From Actinomadura hibisca NBRC 15177 (GTDB lineage: Bacteria > Actinomycetota > Actinomycetes > Streptosporangiales > Streptosporangiaceae): a DNA stretch of 64,000 nucleotides. The position numbers and the translations under genes were made by a program. Below are positions 24,047 through 30,619 of the stretch, piece after piece. Within the stretch, counting starts at the first letter, position 1, and every line of letters begins with the position of its first letter. Under the pieces are notes generated by a model. That model saw only the letters and a program-made list of their open reading frames with translations, ran no database searches and had not been told where the DNA came from. Location of the stretch: positions 59,170 through 123,169 of the forward strand of contig NZ_BCRO01000051.1 in the NCBI RefSeq assembly GCF_001552635.1. The letters run 5' to 3'.

Positions 24047-25088
24047 CGACGTTGTCCTCCTTCAACCGGCGCTCGCGAGCGACGGTGAAGCGCTTGTAGG
24101 GGGTGGTCTTGACGCACGCCGCGTAGGCGTCGGGGAACTGCTCGGCGAGGCGCTCCAGATCGACGGACTCGCGCACCAGCGGGTCGCCGTCGCGGTTGAC
24201 GGTGTCCAGGGAGTAGGCCGCGACCGGCTGGTCATAGAGCGCGGCGGCCTCCGCCGAGCCGAGCAACTCGACCAGCGCGACGCGCGCGGCGGCCTTGGCC
24301 TTCTTCGCGCGGCCCTCGCGGATGCGGTGGGTCTCGTAGTCGGTGATGAGGAGCTGGGCGTCGAGCGCCTTCTCCCCGTCCAGCCGGGCGATCCCCGACC
24401 GGTCGGGGTGGAGCTGGTCGTACAGGTCCATCACGGCGTCGGCGTTCTCGTCGCCGGTCAGCGCGGGCACCCGCTGCGCGAGCACGTGCTCGGTCCAGAA
24501 CCGATCGACGGCGGTCACGATGTCGGCGATCAGGTCCGCGTGCTCGCCCCGGCGCACGATGTACTGCCTGTAGTCGTTTCCGCCGACCAGGCACGCGACG
24601 TGGACGTGATCCATGCCGGTGACGTGGAGCTGCCACAGCGTTTGCGCGAGCACGTCGTCCGGCACCGCCCGGCGCCAGCGGCCGGCCAGCCACGCCGACC
24701 TGGACTTGACCTCCAGCGCGCAGATCTCGCCGCGCTCGCGCTGCTGCGGGCACTCGCGGACCAGCCGGTCCAGGGTGCACCGGTGGTGGTCGGCGTCACG
24801 CCGCGCGATCAACCCGATTCTCCGGACGACGGCGCGGTTGCGGCGGGCCCACTCCCGGGCGATCGTCTCCTCGTGCAGCGTGCCCCAGAGCGCGGCCTCG
24901 CCCGCGTCGTCGTCCACCGGGAGCGCGTGGGTCTTGTCGTAGTAGACGGCCTGCGCGTTCCCGTGGCTGCCGACGCCGAGGATGGCGGCGACGTCGGAGG
25001 AGCCGATCCCGCCGCGCCGGGCGGCGAGCCAGTCGGCGCGGTCGGCCGACGCGGGCGAGATCAGCACGTACGGGCGGGGCGCGCTCAC
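24033..25088 (-). CDS. YqaJ-like viral recombination exonuclease
   Basis: The 351-residue protein starts at a GTG in a GTGA overlap (SAPRPYVLISPASADRADWL). It has WLAARRGGIGSSDVAAILGV (the GGSDxAAxLG motif), Asp107 in CTLDRLV and Glu126-x-Lys128 in CALEVKS, giving the PD-(D/E)XK core of lambda exonuclease/YqaJ enzymes. Residues near 140-190 (LAQTLWQLHVTGMDHVHVAC) match the usual quaternary segment. It degrades duplex ends 5'-3' to give single strands for the ERF protein downstream. Confidence 0.88.
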   Translation of the reverse strand: MSAPRPYVLISPASADRADWLAARRGGIGSSDVAAILGVGSHGNAQAVYYDKTHALPVDDDAGEAALWGTLHEETIAREWARRNRAVVRRIGLIARRDADHHRCTLDRLVRECPQQRERGEICALEVKSRSAWLAGRWRRAVPDDVLAQTLWQLHVTGMDHVHVACLVGGNDYRQYIVRRGEHADLIADIVTAVDRFWTEHVLAQRVPALTGDENADAVMDLYDQLHPDRSGIARLDGEKALDAQLLITDYETHRIREGRAKKAKAAARVALVELLGSAEAAALYDQPVAAYSLDTVNRDGDPLVRESVDLERLAEQFPDAYAACVKTTPYKRFTVARERRLKEDNVDVSA

Positions 25089-25441
25089 CGGGTCCTCCGC
25101 ATCAGCGACCGCATCGACGCCGCGAACAGCAGCTCCATCGCGTCGGCCTGGTCGTCGCGGGTCTGCGCCTCGACACGGTCCGCGTCGCGGTCCCACCAGG
25201 GCCGCGCGTCCATGTCGTAGGCCCCGGACTCCAGCTCGGCCAGCACCTCGGCCGCCTGGACCGCCTGCTCCCACGCGTCACTAGCACCCGGTGCCAGCGC
25301 CAGCGCAGCGGCGTCCGCGCGCGGGTCGGCCGTCTGGACCGCCCACGCGACCAGCCGAGTCCACTGCCGCGCCATCAGGTGCGGGGTGACCGGCCGCAGC
25401 CGCGCGGGGCGGGTCGGCCGGTCCAGCAGCAGCGCCGTCAT
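25085..25441 (-). CDS. Hypothetical phage protein upstream of the exonuclease
   Basis: The 118-residue product starts MTALLLDRPTRPARLRPVTP. It is helical (ARQWTRLVAWAVQTADPRAD, WEQAVQAAEVLAELE) with a C-terminal basic end. No family was recognised. Its stop overlaps the YqaJ GTG and its ATG overlaps the DUF6907-like stop, so it belongs to the recombination transcript. Confidence 0.45.
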   Translation of the reverse strand: MTALLLDRPTRPARLRPVTPHLMARQWTRLVAWAVQTADPRADAAALALAPGASDAWEQAVQAAEVLAELESGAYDMDARPWWDRDADRVEAQTRDDQADAMELLFAASMRSLMRRTR

Positions 25442-25833
25442 GCCGCACCACCGATGTCGGCGGCCGCCGCCCGCACGATCTCCGCGACGGCCGTGTGGCC
25501 GAGCTGCTCCAGCACCCGCGCCAGACCCTCCGCCTCCTTCGGCGACACCTGCACCGACGCACCGTGCTCGTAGCCGACGACCACGACCCGCGGGCCGCTG
25601 CCGCAGCGGCGCTCCTCGCGCGGGTCGGTGAACTGGTGCCAGATCGCGTACGCCTTCACGTACGGGCCGAACTCCGCGCTCGTGGTCAGCACGCGGCGCA
25701 TCTCGCCGTAGTGGTCGGTGATCCAGTCCAGGGGCATCCGGTCGGTGGCGTGGTCCTGGACGCACCAGGACGGGCAGGCCGGGCGCGGCGGGGTGGGCAC
25801 GTCGGCCGCCGCCGTGGGGTTGAGCGCCGTCAC
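25438..25833 (-). CDS. DUF6907-like protein
   Basis: The 131-residue product starts with GTG at 25833 (TALNPTAAADVPTPPRPACP). The motif CPSWCVQDHATDR followed by tryptophan/histidine-rich and Arg-rich sequence (EFGPYVKAYAIWHQFTDPRE, EAEGLARVLEQLGHTAVAEI) resembles the small actinobacterial domain family I know as DUF6907. That family is common in prophages and integrative elements. Function unknown; the Cys/His residues may bind metal. Confidence 0.6.
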   Translation of the reverse strand: MTALNPTAAADVPTPPRPACPSWCVQDHATDRMPLDWITDHYGEMRRVLTTSAEFGPYVKAYAIWHQFTDPREERRCGSGPRVVVVGYEHGASVQVSPKEAEGLARVLEQLGHTAVAEIVRAAAADIGGAA

Positions 25834-26291
25834 CGGGCACCCCCGGCGGGCACGTAGCGGGCGCCATAGCCCTGCGCGTACGACAGCGCCATCTCCTCCA
25901 TGCCGCACGACACGTCCACCTCGACCGCCAGGACCGTCCCGAGACGCCCGTCGGTCCGCTCCACGACCGCCAGGCCCCCGAGCAGCTCCTCCGGCTGCCA
26001 GTACGGCCGCCAGTCATGAGATAGGTCCCAGCCCATCCGCTCGATCGTGATCGTGTGCCCCGCGTCGGCCAGGTCGGCGCGGACGTCGGCGATCAGCGGG
26101 TACACCGGGCCCGGCGCGGCCGCGACCACGTCCGCGAGCCGGTAGAACACCGCGCGGCCGATCACGACCGCGACCAGTGCGCCGACCAGGATCAGCGTGC
26201 GGCGGGAGGCGGTGATGCCCAGCCGCGCGGCCAGCGCGGGGAAGGCGGTCGCGGGCACCAGGGCCTCGCGACGGGGTGCGATGATGGACAT
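25830..26291 (-). CDS. Hypothetical membrane-anchored phage protein
   Basis: The 153-residue protein starts MSIIAPRREALVPATAFPAL. One hydrophobic helix (residues of about 32-50: TLILVGALVAVVIGRAVFY) is followed by a soluble domain (IADVRADLADAGHTITIERM, WQPEELLGGLAVVERTDGRL). It is the first long gene after the regulatory genes of the early operon. No family was recognised. Confidence 0.5.
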   Translation of the reverse strand: MSIIAPRREALVPATAFPALAARLGITASRRTLILVGALVAVVIGRAVFYRLADVVAAAPGPVYPLIADVRADLADAGHTITIERMGWDLSHDWRPYWQPEELLGGLAVVERTDGRLGTVLAVEVDVSCGMEEMALSYAQGYGARYVPAGGAR

Positions 26292-26375
26292 CGGTTCTGC
26301 TCCTTGCGTAGAGGTGAGGGAGTAGGCCGTGGGTCCGTCCGGCCGGGTCAGAGCGGCCGGCGGGCCCGATTTCGT

Positions 26376-26555
26376 TCAGGCGCTCTTAATCGCCTCGGCG
26401 GGCGTGACGTCCAGGTGCAGGCGCAGCAGCCGCGCCAGCCGCCGGATCTCGTCCGGCGACAGCGGCCGGTCGGTCTGCGCGTCCTCCCAGCCCGCCCGGA
26501 ACGCCTCGTCCGCCGTCCGGCAGATGCGGCCCGAGGGCTGCTTGGCGGCGGGCAT
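26376..26555 (-). CDS. Small early phage protein
   Basis: The 59-residue product starts MPAAKQPSGRICRTADEAFR. It is helical (FRAGWEDAQTDRPLSPDEIR, RLARLLRLHLD). The 'AFxAGWxDA' phrase is frequent in short actinophage proteins. No function is known. The start overlaps the stop of the 47-residue ribbon protein (TGATG). Confidence 0.5.
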   Translation of the reverse strand: MPAAKQPSGRICRTADEAFRAGWEDAQTDRPLSPDEIRRLARLLRLHLDVTPAEAIKSA

Positions 26556-26698
26556 CAGAGCGACGCCCCGCAACCGATGCAGCGGGCCCGGAACGGCTCG
26601 TTGACCGTGCCGCAGCCGCACTTTTTGAGCGGCCCCTTGGGTGGGTTGGCCAGGACGACGACGCGGACCGCGAGTGCGACCAGCGCGCGGCGGATCAC
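26555..26698 (-). CDS. 47-residue zinc-ribbon protein
   Basis: A short frame from GTG 26698, overlapping the HTH gene stop (GTGA), reads IRRALVALAVRVVVLANPPK. It then continues with a ribbon: KKCGCGTVNEPFRARCIGCG, that is C-x-C and C-x2-C. The first 20 residues are hydrophobic and could be a membrane or packing helix. Overlaps on both sides support translation. Function unknown. Confidence 0.5.
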   Translation of the reverse strand: MIRRALVALAVRVVVLANPPKGPLKKCGCGTVNEPFRARCIGCGASL

Positions 26699-26973
26699 GC
26701 CGACTCCCGGGCGGGCGTCAGCGTGGACGCATCGGCTGCGTCCATCAGCTCGCGCAGCTCGGCGGCTCGGCGCACGTCCACGGCCGTGAGCCCGACCGCG
26801 TGGGCGTAGGCGTTGGCCATGGCCCGGGACGCGGGGTAGCCGTTCTCAAAGTTGAGTACCGAGTCCGGGTGCACCTGGTGCCCCAGTTCGGCCATGCGTG
26901 CGGCGACGTCGCGGGAGGTAAGGCCGTGGGCCTCACGTATGGCCCGCAGCGGCACCATGGGAGGGATTCGCAT
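26695..26973 (-). CDS. Xre-family HTH regulator (Cro-like, first gene of the early operon)
   Basis: The 92-residue product starts at ATG 26973 (MRIPPMVPLRAIREAHGLTS). It has a lambda-type HTH: LRAIREAHGLTSRDVAARMA, then HPDSVLNFENGYPASRAMAN and AHAVGLTAVDV. It is divergent from the plus-strand repressor and opens the 12 kb early operon. A -35/-10 pair ends seven bases before the ATG, so the mRNA is probably leaderless. Control of lysis/lysogeny is inferred from this layout. Confidence 0.7.
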   Translation of the reverse strand: MRIPPMVPLRAIREAHGLTSRDVAARMAELGHQVHPDSVLNFENGYPASRAMANAYAHAVGLTAVDVRRAAELRELMDAADASTLTPARESA

Positions 26974-26979
26974 GACGCC

Positions 26980-27008
26980 ATCTTGCGCTAGGTAGCGATG
27001 GGTGTCAA
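26980..27008 (-). promoter_or_regulatory. Early (Cro-side) promoter with operator inside the spacer
   Basis: On the minus strand TTGACA (27003..27008) and CAAGAT (26980..26985) are separated by exactly 17 bases. Transcription would start about six to seven bases further on, at the ATG of the HTH gene (26973), giving a leaderless mRNA. The palindrome CGCTAGGTAGCG (26986..26997) fills most of the spacer, so a bound repressor would block RNA polymerase. Confidence 0.65.
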
Positions 27009-27117
27009 TGGGAACAGCGCTACATAGCGGTGATGGGTTGAAAAGGTGGCGACATGGACCGACAGGGAGCGCTATCCAAGGTTGATAGGTCGCCCTTACC
27101 TCGCTCGACCCATAGCG
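26986..27117. promoter_or_regulatory. Operator cluster of the lysogeny switch (CGCTA-N2-TAGCG palindromes)
   Basis: Two exact 12-base palindromes, CGCTAGGTAGCG (26986..26997) and CGCTACATAGCG (27018..27029), have centres 32 bases apart, about three helical turns. Half-sites CGCTA (27070..27074) and TAGCG (27113..27117) lie further toward the repressor gene. The set sits between two divergent HTH genes, the classic place for phage repressor operators. Confidence 0.65.
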
Positions 27118-27140
27118 AGCCATCGTGCATCATTGCCGTC

Positions 27141-27572
27141 ATGGGCTCTGATCCCGGCAACGATTGGCCCCGGCTGGCGCGCTTCGTTCTTGAGCGCCGC
27201 AACGAGCTGGGGCTCAAGCAGGAGGAGGTCCGCCAAGCTGGCGGGCCCTCTACCGCCACCCTGCGCAACATCGAAGGCGCGTCCCAGGCCAGCTACAAGC
27301 CGCACATCCTGGCTGGACTGGAGCGGGCGCTCCAGTGGAAAACCGGCAGCGTCCAGGCCATCCTGTCTGGCGGGGAGCCGCTCACCGCCGAAGCGGCAGC
27401 GCGCGAGGGGCTGGCACGCGAACGCGCCGGCCAGCCGACCGTGGCTGACATCGTGCAGCAGCACGACGAGATCCTTGCCAAGGTCAAGGAGTTCCTCGCC
27501 GACGCCGACGCGCGCGAGGAGCGGGTGCTCCTGGGGATGCTGCAAGCGCTCCGCCAGAGCCGCAGCGACTGA
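27141..27572 (+). CDS. HTH phage repressor (CI-like)
   Basis: The 143-residue product starts at ATG 27141 (MGSDPGNDWPRLARFVLERR). The HTH is LARFVLERRNELGLKQEEVR, then GPSTATLRNIEGASQASYKP. The C-terminal half is a long helix suited to dimerisation (ADIVQQHDEILAKVKEFLAD). There is no peptidase-type (LexA) domain, so induction cannot be by self-cleavage. An in-frame ATG at 27054 would add 29 residues and has a better ribosome site, but the extra peptide looks unfolded and covers operator half-sites. A weak promoter (TCGACC 27105, CATCAT 27128, 17-base spacer) would give a leaderless mRNA from 27141. Confidence 0.7.
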   Translation: MGSDPGNDWPRLARFVLERRNELGLKQEEVRQAGGPSTATLRNIEGASQASYKPHILAGLERALQWKTGSVQAILSGGEPLTAEAAAREGLARERAGQPTVADIVQQHDEILAKVKEFLADADAREERVLLGMLQALRQSRSD

Positions 27573-27803
27573 GACGCGTTAGACGTACAGGAGTGTTCAT
27601 TAGTTCACTCGGGTCTGGGTGAGACTTTCCTATCCCTACCGAATGATGCGTTTTGATCACGTTACGGCGCATGATTGGACATTCCACGACGCCGACGGCG
27701 TCACAGAAGTTGGGATGACCACCGCCGGTACCCGCGACGCGGACCCTCCGCGAGAGTCCGTGACCAGCGCTGATCGCCCCTGGGACCACCTAGGAGCAGC
27801 CCA

Positions 27804-28181
27804 GTGCAGACCCGCAAACCCCCGCACCTGTCCACCCTCGTGCGGCACGCCGCCATCGCCGCGCCGATCGCCGTAGGGGCGTTCATCGTGGCCGTCGAGC
27901 TGACCTCGGGCGCTGATCCGCTCGCGGTCGGGCTGACGTTGATCGTGCTCGGCGCCGTCGCCGCCACCACGGTCATCGCCGTCAAGGTGCTGAACAAGCG
28001 CCTGACGCGACTGGAGCAGGGATTGGCCAGGGTCACGGGGATGCAGCAGCAGCACGACGACGACCTGATGCTGCTGGCTGCGCAGCAGCGAGACGCGACC
28101 CTCGCCATGCAGGTCAGGGTGGAACGTGCCACCGAGGGGCCGCGCGGCACCGAACCCAGCGGCGCCAACCGGCTCAACTAG
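27804..28181 (+). CDS. Two-helix membrane protein of the lysogeny module
   Basis: The 125-residue product starts with GTG (QTRKPPHLSTLVRHAAIAAP) after a TAGGAG site. Two hydrophobic helices (about 15-32 and 41-60) join through a short loop (ELTSGADPL). A cytoplasmic coiled coil follows (LNKRLTRLEQGLARVTGMQQ), ending in a polar tail. It lies on the repressor strand, between repressor and integrase, with its own 230-base upstream region and a terminator. Expression in the lysogen and an exclusion or immunity role are plausible, not shown. A holin is less likely so far from lysis genes. Confidence 0.6.
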   Translation: MQTRKPPHLSTLVRHAAIAAPIAVGAFIVAVELTSGADPLAVGLTLIVLGAVAATTVIAVKVLNKRLTRLEQGLARVTGMQQQHDDDLMLLAAQQRDATLAMQVRVERATEGPRGTEPSGANRLN

Positions 28182-28192
28182 GAGCTGACGGA

Positions 28193-28216
28193 CCCGGCCG
28201 GCCCGCAACGGCCGGG
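28193..28216. terminator. Hairpin between the membrane gene and the converging integrase gene
   Basis: CCCGGCCG (28193..28200) pairs with CGGCCGGG (28209..28216) across an eight-base loop. It lies in the 41-base gap between two convergent genes and can serve both strands. Confidence 0.55.
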
Positions 28217-28222
28217 CCCGCC

Positions 28223-29668
28223 CTACTTCGTCTTCGTCCTCTTCGCCTTCTTGGGCTTCGCCGCCTCATCCGCCACCGGCACCCGCTCCATCCGCACCGC
28301 CGATGTGTCGAACCCCGGGCCCCGCTTCGTAGTCGGCAGGACCGTCACCTTGTACGTGGCTCTCACCACCGACGTCCGCACGTCGATCGGCAGCTCGTCC
28401 CACTCGTCGCGCGAGATGCCCGCCACCCGCCGCAGCAGCCGCCGTCGCTCCGACATCGCTGCACTGTCCTGCAACTGCTTGACCTTGCGATTGAACCCGG
28501 CCAGCGACTTCATCAACAGCCCCGCGTCCAGGTCGGGATGATCAACCAGGTCCTCGATCTGCGTGACCACGGCCGCCTTACGCACCTCCAGCTCGGCGAT
28601 CTCCTTGGCCACCGATGGGGCCGCCGTCATGATCTCCTCGATGAAATCCGGGTCATTCAGCAGCGCCAGGACGCGCCCCTCCACATACGCATCCAGGAGT
28701 GCGATATTCCGCCCCACCGATGTCGGGCATCCTTTAACCCGGCAATAGTAAAGGCGCGTTGTCTTTCGATTCCGGCCACCGGCGGGCTTAGGGAAAAGCC
28801 GGTGCTTCGTCTCACATGTAGCCACGCCCGTCAGCAAGTACTTGCGTTCTCTGCCCGGAGCGGGATAATCCTCCGCGCTCTGAGCAAGCAGAAGTTTGAG
28901 AGCCTCCCACGTCTCCGGAGAGATGATCGGCTCCCACACCGCCCTGTAGTAGACGCCACTTTGATAGACCAGGCCAGCGATGCGCGAGGCCTTCCACACG
29001 TTGGTGAGCCCTCGCAGAGTCCACTCATTACCTTCGGTCGTGCACGACACGCTGTTCATCCAGCGGAGAATCCCCCCACGGGATTGCCCAGACATCAACC
29101 GATCGACACTCTCAGCGATCACCTCGCATTCCGATTCGCGGCGAGTTTCTGCATCCGCCTCGAATCCGAAAGCGCGTTTCCCGCCCGGTTTCGCCTTTCC
29201 TTTCTTGGCTCGCGATTCCAGACCCCGCAGCACGCGGCGACTGGTGTCGTCGCTAGCCCGGCACGCCTGTGCGGCCTCGATCCGCAACACGAACCGGTCG
29301 TCGGAGTTGTCCAAGTTGCGAGTGCCCGACGGCGATGCGATGCGGACGCCTTTGGAGTCGGTGATGTTGAGGAGCTTCTCCAGGTCGTACGGCTGCCGGA
29401 TGAGCCGGTCACCGTGGTAGACCACGATGGCGTCGATCTCCCCGGCCTCGATCGCGGCGAGCATCCGATCCCACTGCGGGCGCTTGCGGTTCCGCTGCCA
29501 CGCCGACCGGTTGTTGTCGGGGAAGATGTGCTCTTCCGACACCGGCCAGCCGAGCCGCGCGGCCACCTCGCGGCAGTCGGCCTCCTGTCGTTCGACCTTC
29601 TCCAGGGAGCCGTCAGGGGCGTAGGAGAGGCGGCAGTAGATCCCGGCCGCCTTGGGAAGCGCGGCCAC
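28223..29668 (-). CDS. Large serine integrase
   Basis: The 481-residue protein has a GTG start overlapping the upstream stop. The resolvase catalytic domain has Ser15 in GIYCRLSYAPDG, then DAIVVYHGDRLIRQPYDLEK and later EAAQACRASDDTSRRVLRGL. A recombinase domain follows (GGKRAFGFE, RGLTNVWKASRIAGLVYQSG). Next is a zinc-ribbon region (LLTGVATCETKH, YYCRVKGCPTS), a coiled coil (KEIAELEVRKAAVVTQIEDL) and a Lys-rich end. It catalyses attP x attB integration without accessory factors; excision needs a directionality factor. It sits 240 bases from the broken tadA end, which marks that end as an attachment site. Confidence 0.93.
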   Translation of the reverse strand: MAALPKAAGIYCRLSYAPDGSLEKVERQEADCREVAARLGWPVSEEHIFPDNNRSAWQRNRKRPQWDRMLAAIEAGEIDAIVVYHGDRLIRQPYDLEKLLNITDSKGVRIASPSGTRNLDNSDDRFVLRIEAAQACRASDDTSRRVLRGLESRAKKGKAKPGGKRAFGFEADAETRRESECEVIAESVDRLMSGQSRGGILRWMNSVSCTTEGNEWTLRGLTNVWKASRIAGLVYQSGVYYRAVWEPIISPETWEALKLLLAQSAEDYPAPGRERKYLLTGVATCETKHRLFPKPAGGRNRKTTRLYYCRVKGCPTSVGRNIALLDAYVEGRVLALLNDPDFIEEIMTAAPSVAKEIAELEVRKAAVVTQIEDLVDHPDLDAGLLMKSLAGFNRKVKQLQDSAAMSERRRLLRRVAGISRDEWDELPIDVRTSVVRATYKVTVLPTTKRGPGFDTSAVRMERVPVADEAAKPKKAKRTKTK

Positions 29669-29853
29669 TACCCGCGCCGACGAAGCCGGGACAGGATGCG
29701 CTTGACGCGGCCCGCCGGGTGGAGCGTCGGCTCCGGCGAGGCGTCGTATCCCTTCGCGGCCAACCAGTCGCGGATCACCGCACCCTGCTTTTCGATGGCG
29801 GCGGTGCCGTGCTTGTAGTCGCGGGCCGGTCGCCGCTGGTGGCGCTCATTCAT
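29668..29853 (-). CDS. Small basic protein just upstream of the integrase (candidate directionality factor)
   Basis: The 61-residue product starts at ATG 29853 (MNERHQRRPARDYKHGTAAI), preceded by AAGGAC. It is mainly helical and basic (EKQGAVIRDWLAAKGYD, RVKRILSRLRRRG). Its stop overlaps the integrase GTG by two bases (TAGTG), so the two are co-translated. Directionality factors of serine integrases are small and very diverse and can sit beside int. This gene is a candidate by position and charge only. A longer frame to 29970 would extend into the tadA remnant and is rejected. Confidence 0.5.
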   Translation of the reverse strand: MNERHQRRPARDYKHGTAAIEKQGAVIRDWLAAKGYDASPEPTLHPAGRVKRILSRLRRRG

Positions 29854-29925
29854 GTGGAGGTCCTTACCGGTGGGTCCTGATGTGAGTGTAGGTGCAAACG
29901 TACTTATGGGAACTCTCCTGAGCGC
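29854..29925. other. Prophage-chromosome junction (attachment site region)
   Basis: Left of about 29,900 the sequence belongs to the integrase module. From about 29,906 to 29,925 rightward it reads as conserved tadA codons (LLSALNTGHEGG). The crossover must lie in this interval. The exact core cannot be fixed because the other junction is outside the window. Confidence 0.65.
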
Positions 29926-30619
29926 GCTGAACACCGGGCATGAAGGAGGTTGCGGCACGTTGCACGCCAACAGGGCCGCAGACGTACCGGCACGCCTGGA
30001 GGCCCTGGCGTGTGCGGCGGGCCTGACGAGGGAAGCGGTGCACAGCCAGCTGGCGGCGGCCCTGGACGTGATCGTTCACCTGGTGCGCGACCCGGCCGGC
30101 GGACGCCGCCGGGTGTCGGAGGTGAGCCTGCTGGAACGTGCGCCCGACGGGTTGGTGGGCGTACTTCCGGCAGTCGCGTTCACCGAGGCAGGCGACGTGG
30201 TGGCAGCCCCCGGAGCCGAAGCACTGGCAACGCGCCTGAACCACCGCTGGACCCCACCCCGCCCAAGCCGAAAACGAACCACCACACCTACCCCCGATAC
30301 GAACGGTGTGGCCCCGGCGTCTCCCACGCCAACGAACGCGAAGCACGGTGACCAGCCTCACCCGAAGGCGAAGCAACACGCGTCAGGACACGGCCACTCC
30401 GGCCACCTCGATCAAGCCCGTTTCAGGCACGACCAAGACGAACCTGACCAGGAAGAACGCACCCCGGAAGAACGCACCCAGAAAGAACGCACTTCAGAAG
30501 CCTTCGCCGAGTTCGCCACGACCGCACTGACCACCGACCAGTACAGGAACAACCACCCCGACCCCGACCCCGACAGCCCCGACCGGCCCTCTACCGACCG
30601 TCTCCGCCCACCGCCATGA
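29906..30619 (+). pseudogene. tadA: tadA (CpaF/TadA pilus ATPase) 3' fragment, cut by the prophage
   Basis: Readable homology starts at LLSALNTGHEGGCGTLHANR, the conserved C-terminal block with the His box of type IV secretion-like ATPases. It continues as DVPARLEALACAAGLTREAV and AALDVIVHLVRDPAGGRRRV. The N-terminal domain, Walker A, Asp box and Walker B are absent, because the integrase module begins immediately upstream. The last 120 residues are a Pro/Thr/His/Glu-rich tail with EERT/KERT repeats. The stop overlaps the tadB start (ATGA). An intact protein would power pilus assembly; this fragment cannot bind ATP. The missing 5' part should lie beyond the left end of the prophage. Confidence 0.88.

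Larger units (their letters stand above)
1..29915. mobile_element. Prophage of a tailed actinophage (right part; left end outside the window)
   Basis: Contiguous phage genes fill this stretch: packaging, head and tail genes on the minus strand, then replication and recombination genes, a divergent repressor switch and a serine integrase at the right end. The right boundary is placed by homology. At about 29,906 the plus strand becomes the 3' part of a tadA ATPase gene, followed by tadB and tadC. The left boundary, the lysis genes and most minor tail genes are not in the window, because the tape-measure gene is still open at base 1. Long tail tube and tape-measure proteins with no contractile sheath gene in view suggest a siphovirus. 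Confidence 0.95.

Noticed and set aside
27054..27140. N-terminal extension of the repressor from ATG 27054
   Set aside because: It would add 29 residues without fold and translate through operator half-sites. It stays possible because its ribosome site is better, but 27141 is preferred.
27619..27876. 85-codon plus-strand frame upstream of the lysogeny membrane protein
   Set aside because: It overlaps the better-supported gene at 27804 in another frame and has no clear ribosome site. The region more likely holds that gene's promoter.
1..29915. Contractile-tail (myovirus) or gene-transfer-agent identity
   Set aside because: No sheath gene follows the tail tube. The G/GT-type frameshift, tape measure, integrase and repressor switch fit a temperate siphovirus, not a gene-transfer agent.
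29854..29970. Possible tRNA attachment site for the prophage
   Set aside because: No tRNA-like sequence is visible. The junction falls in tadA coding sequence, which suits a serine integrase.
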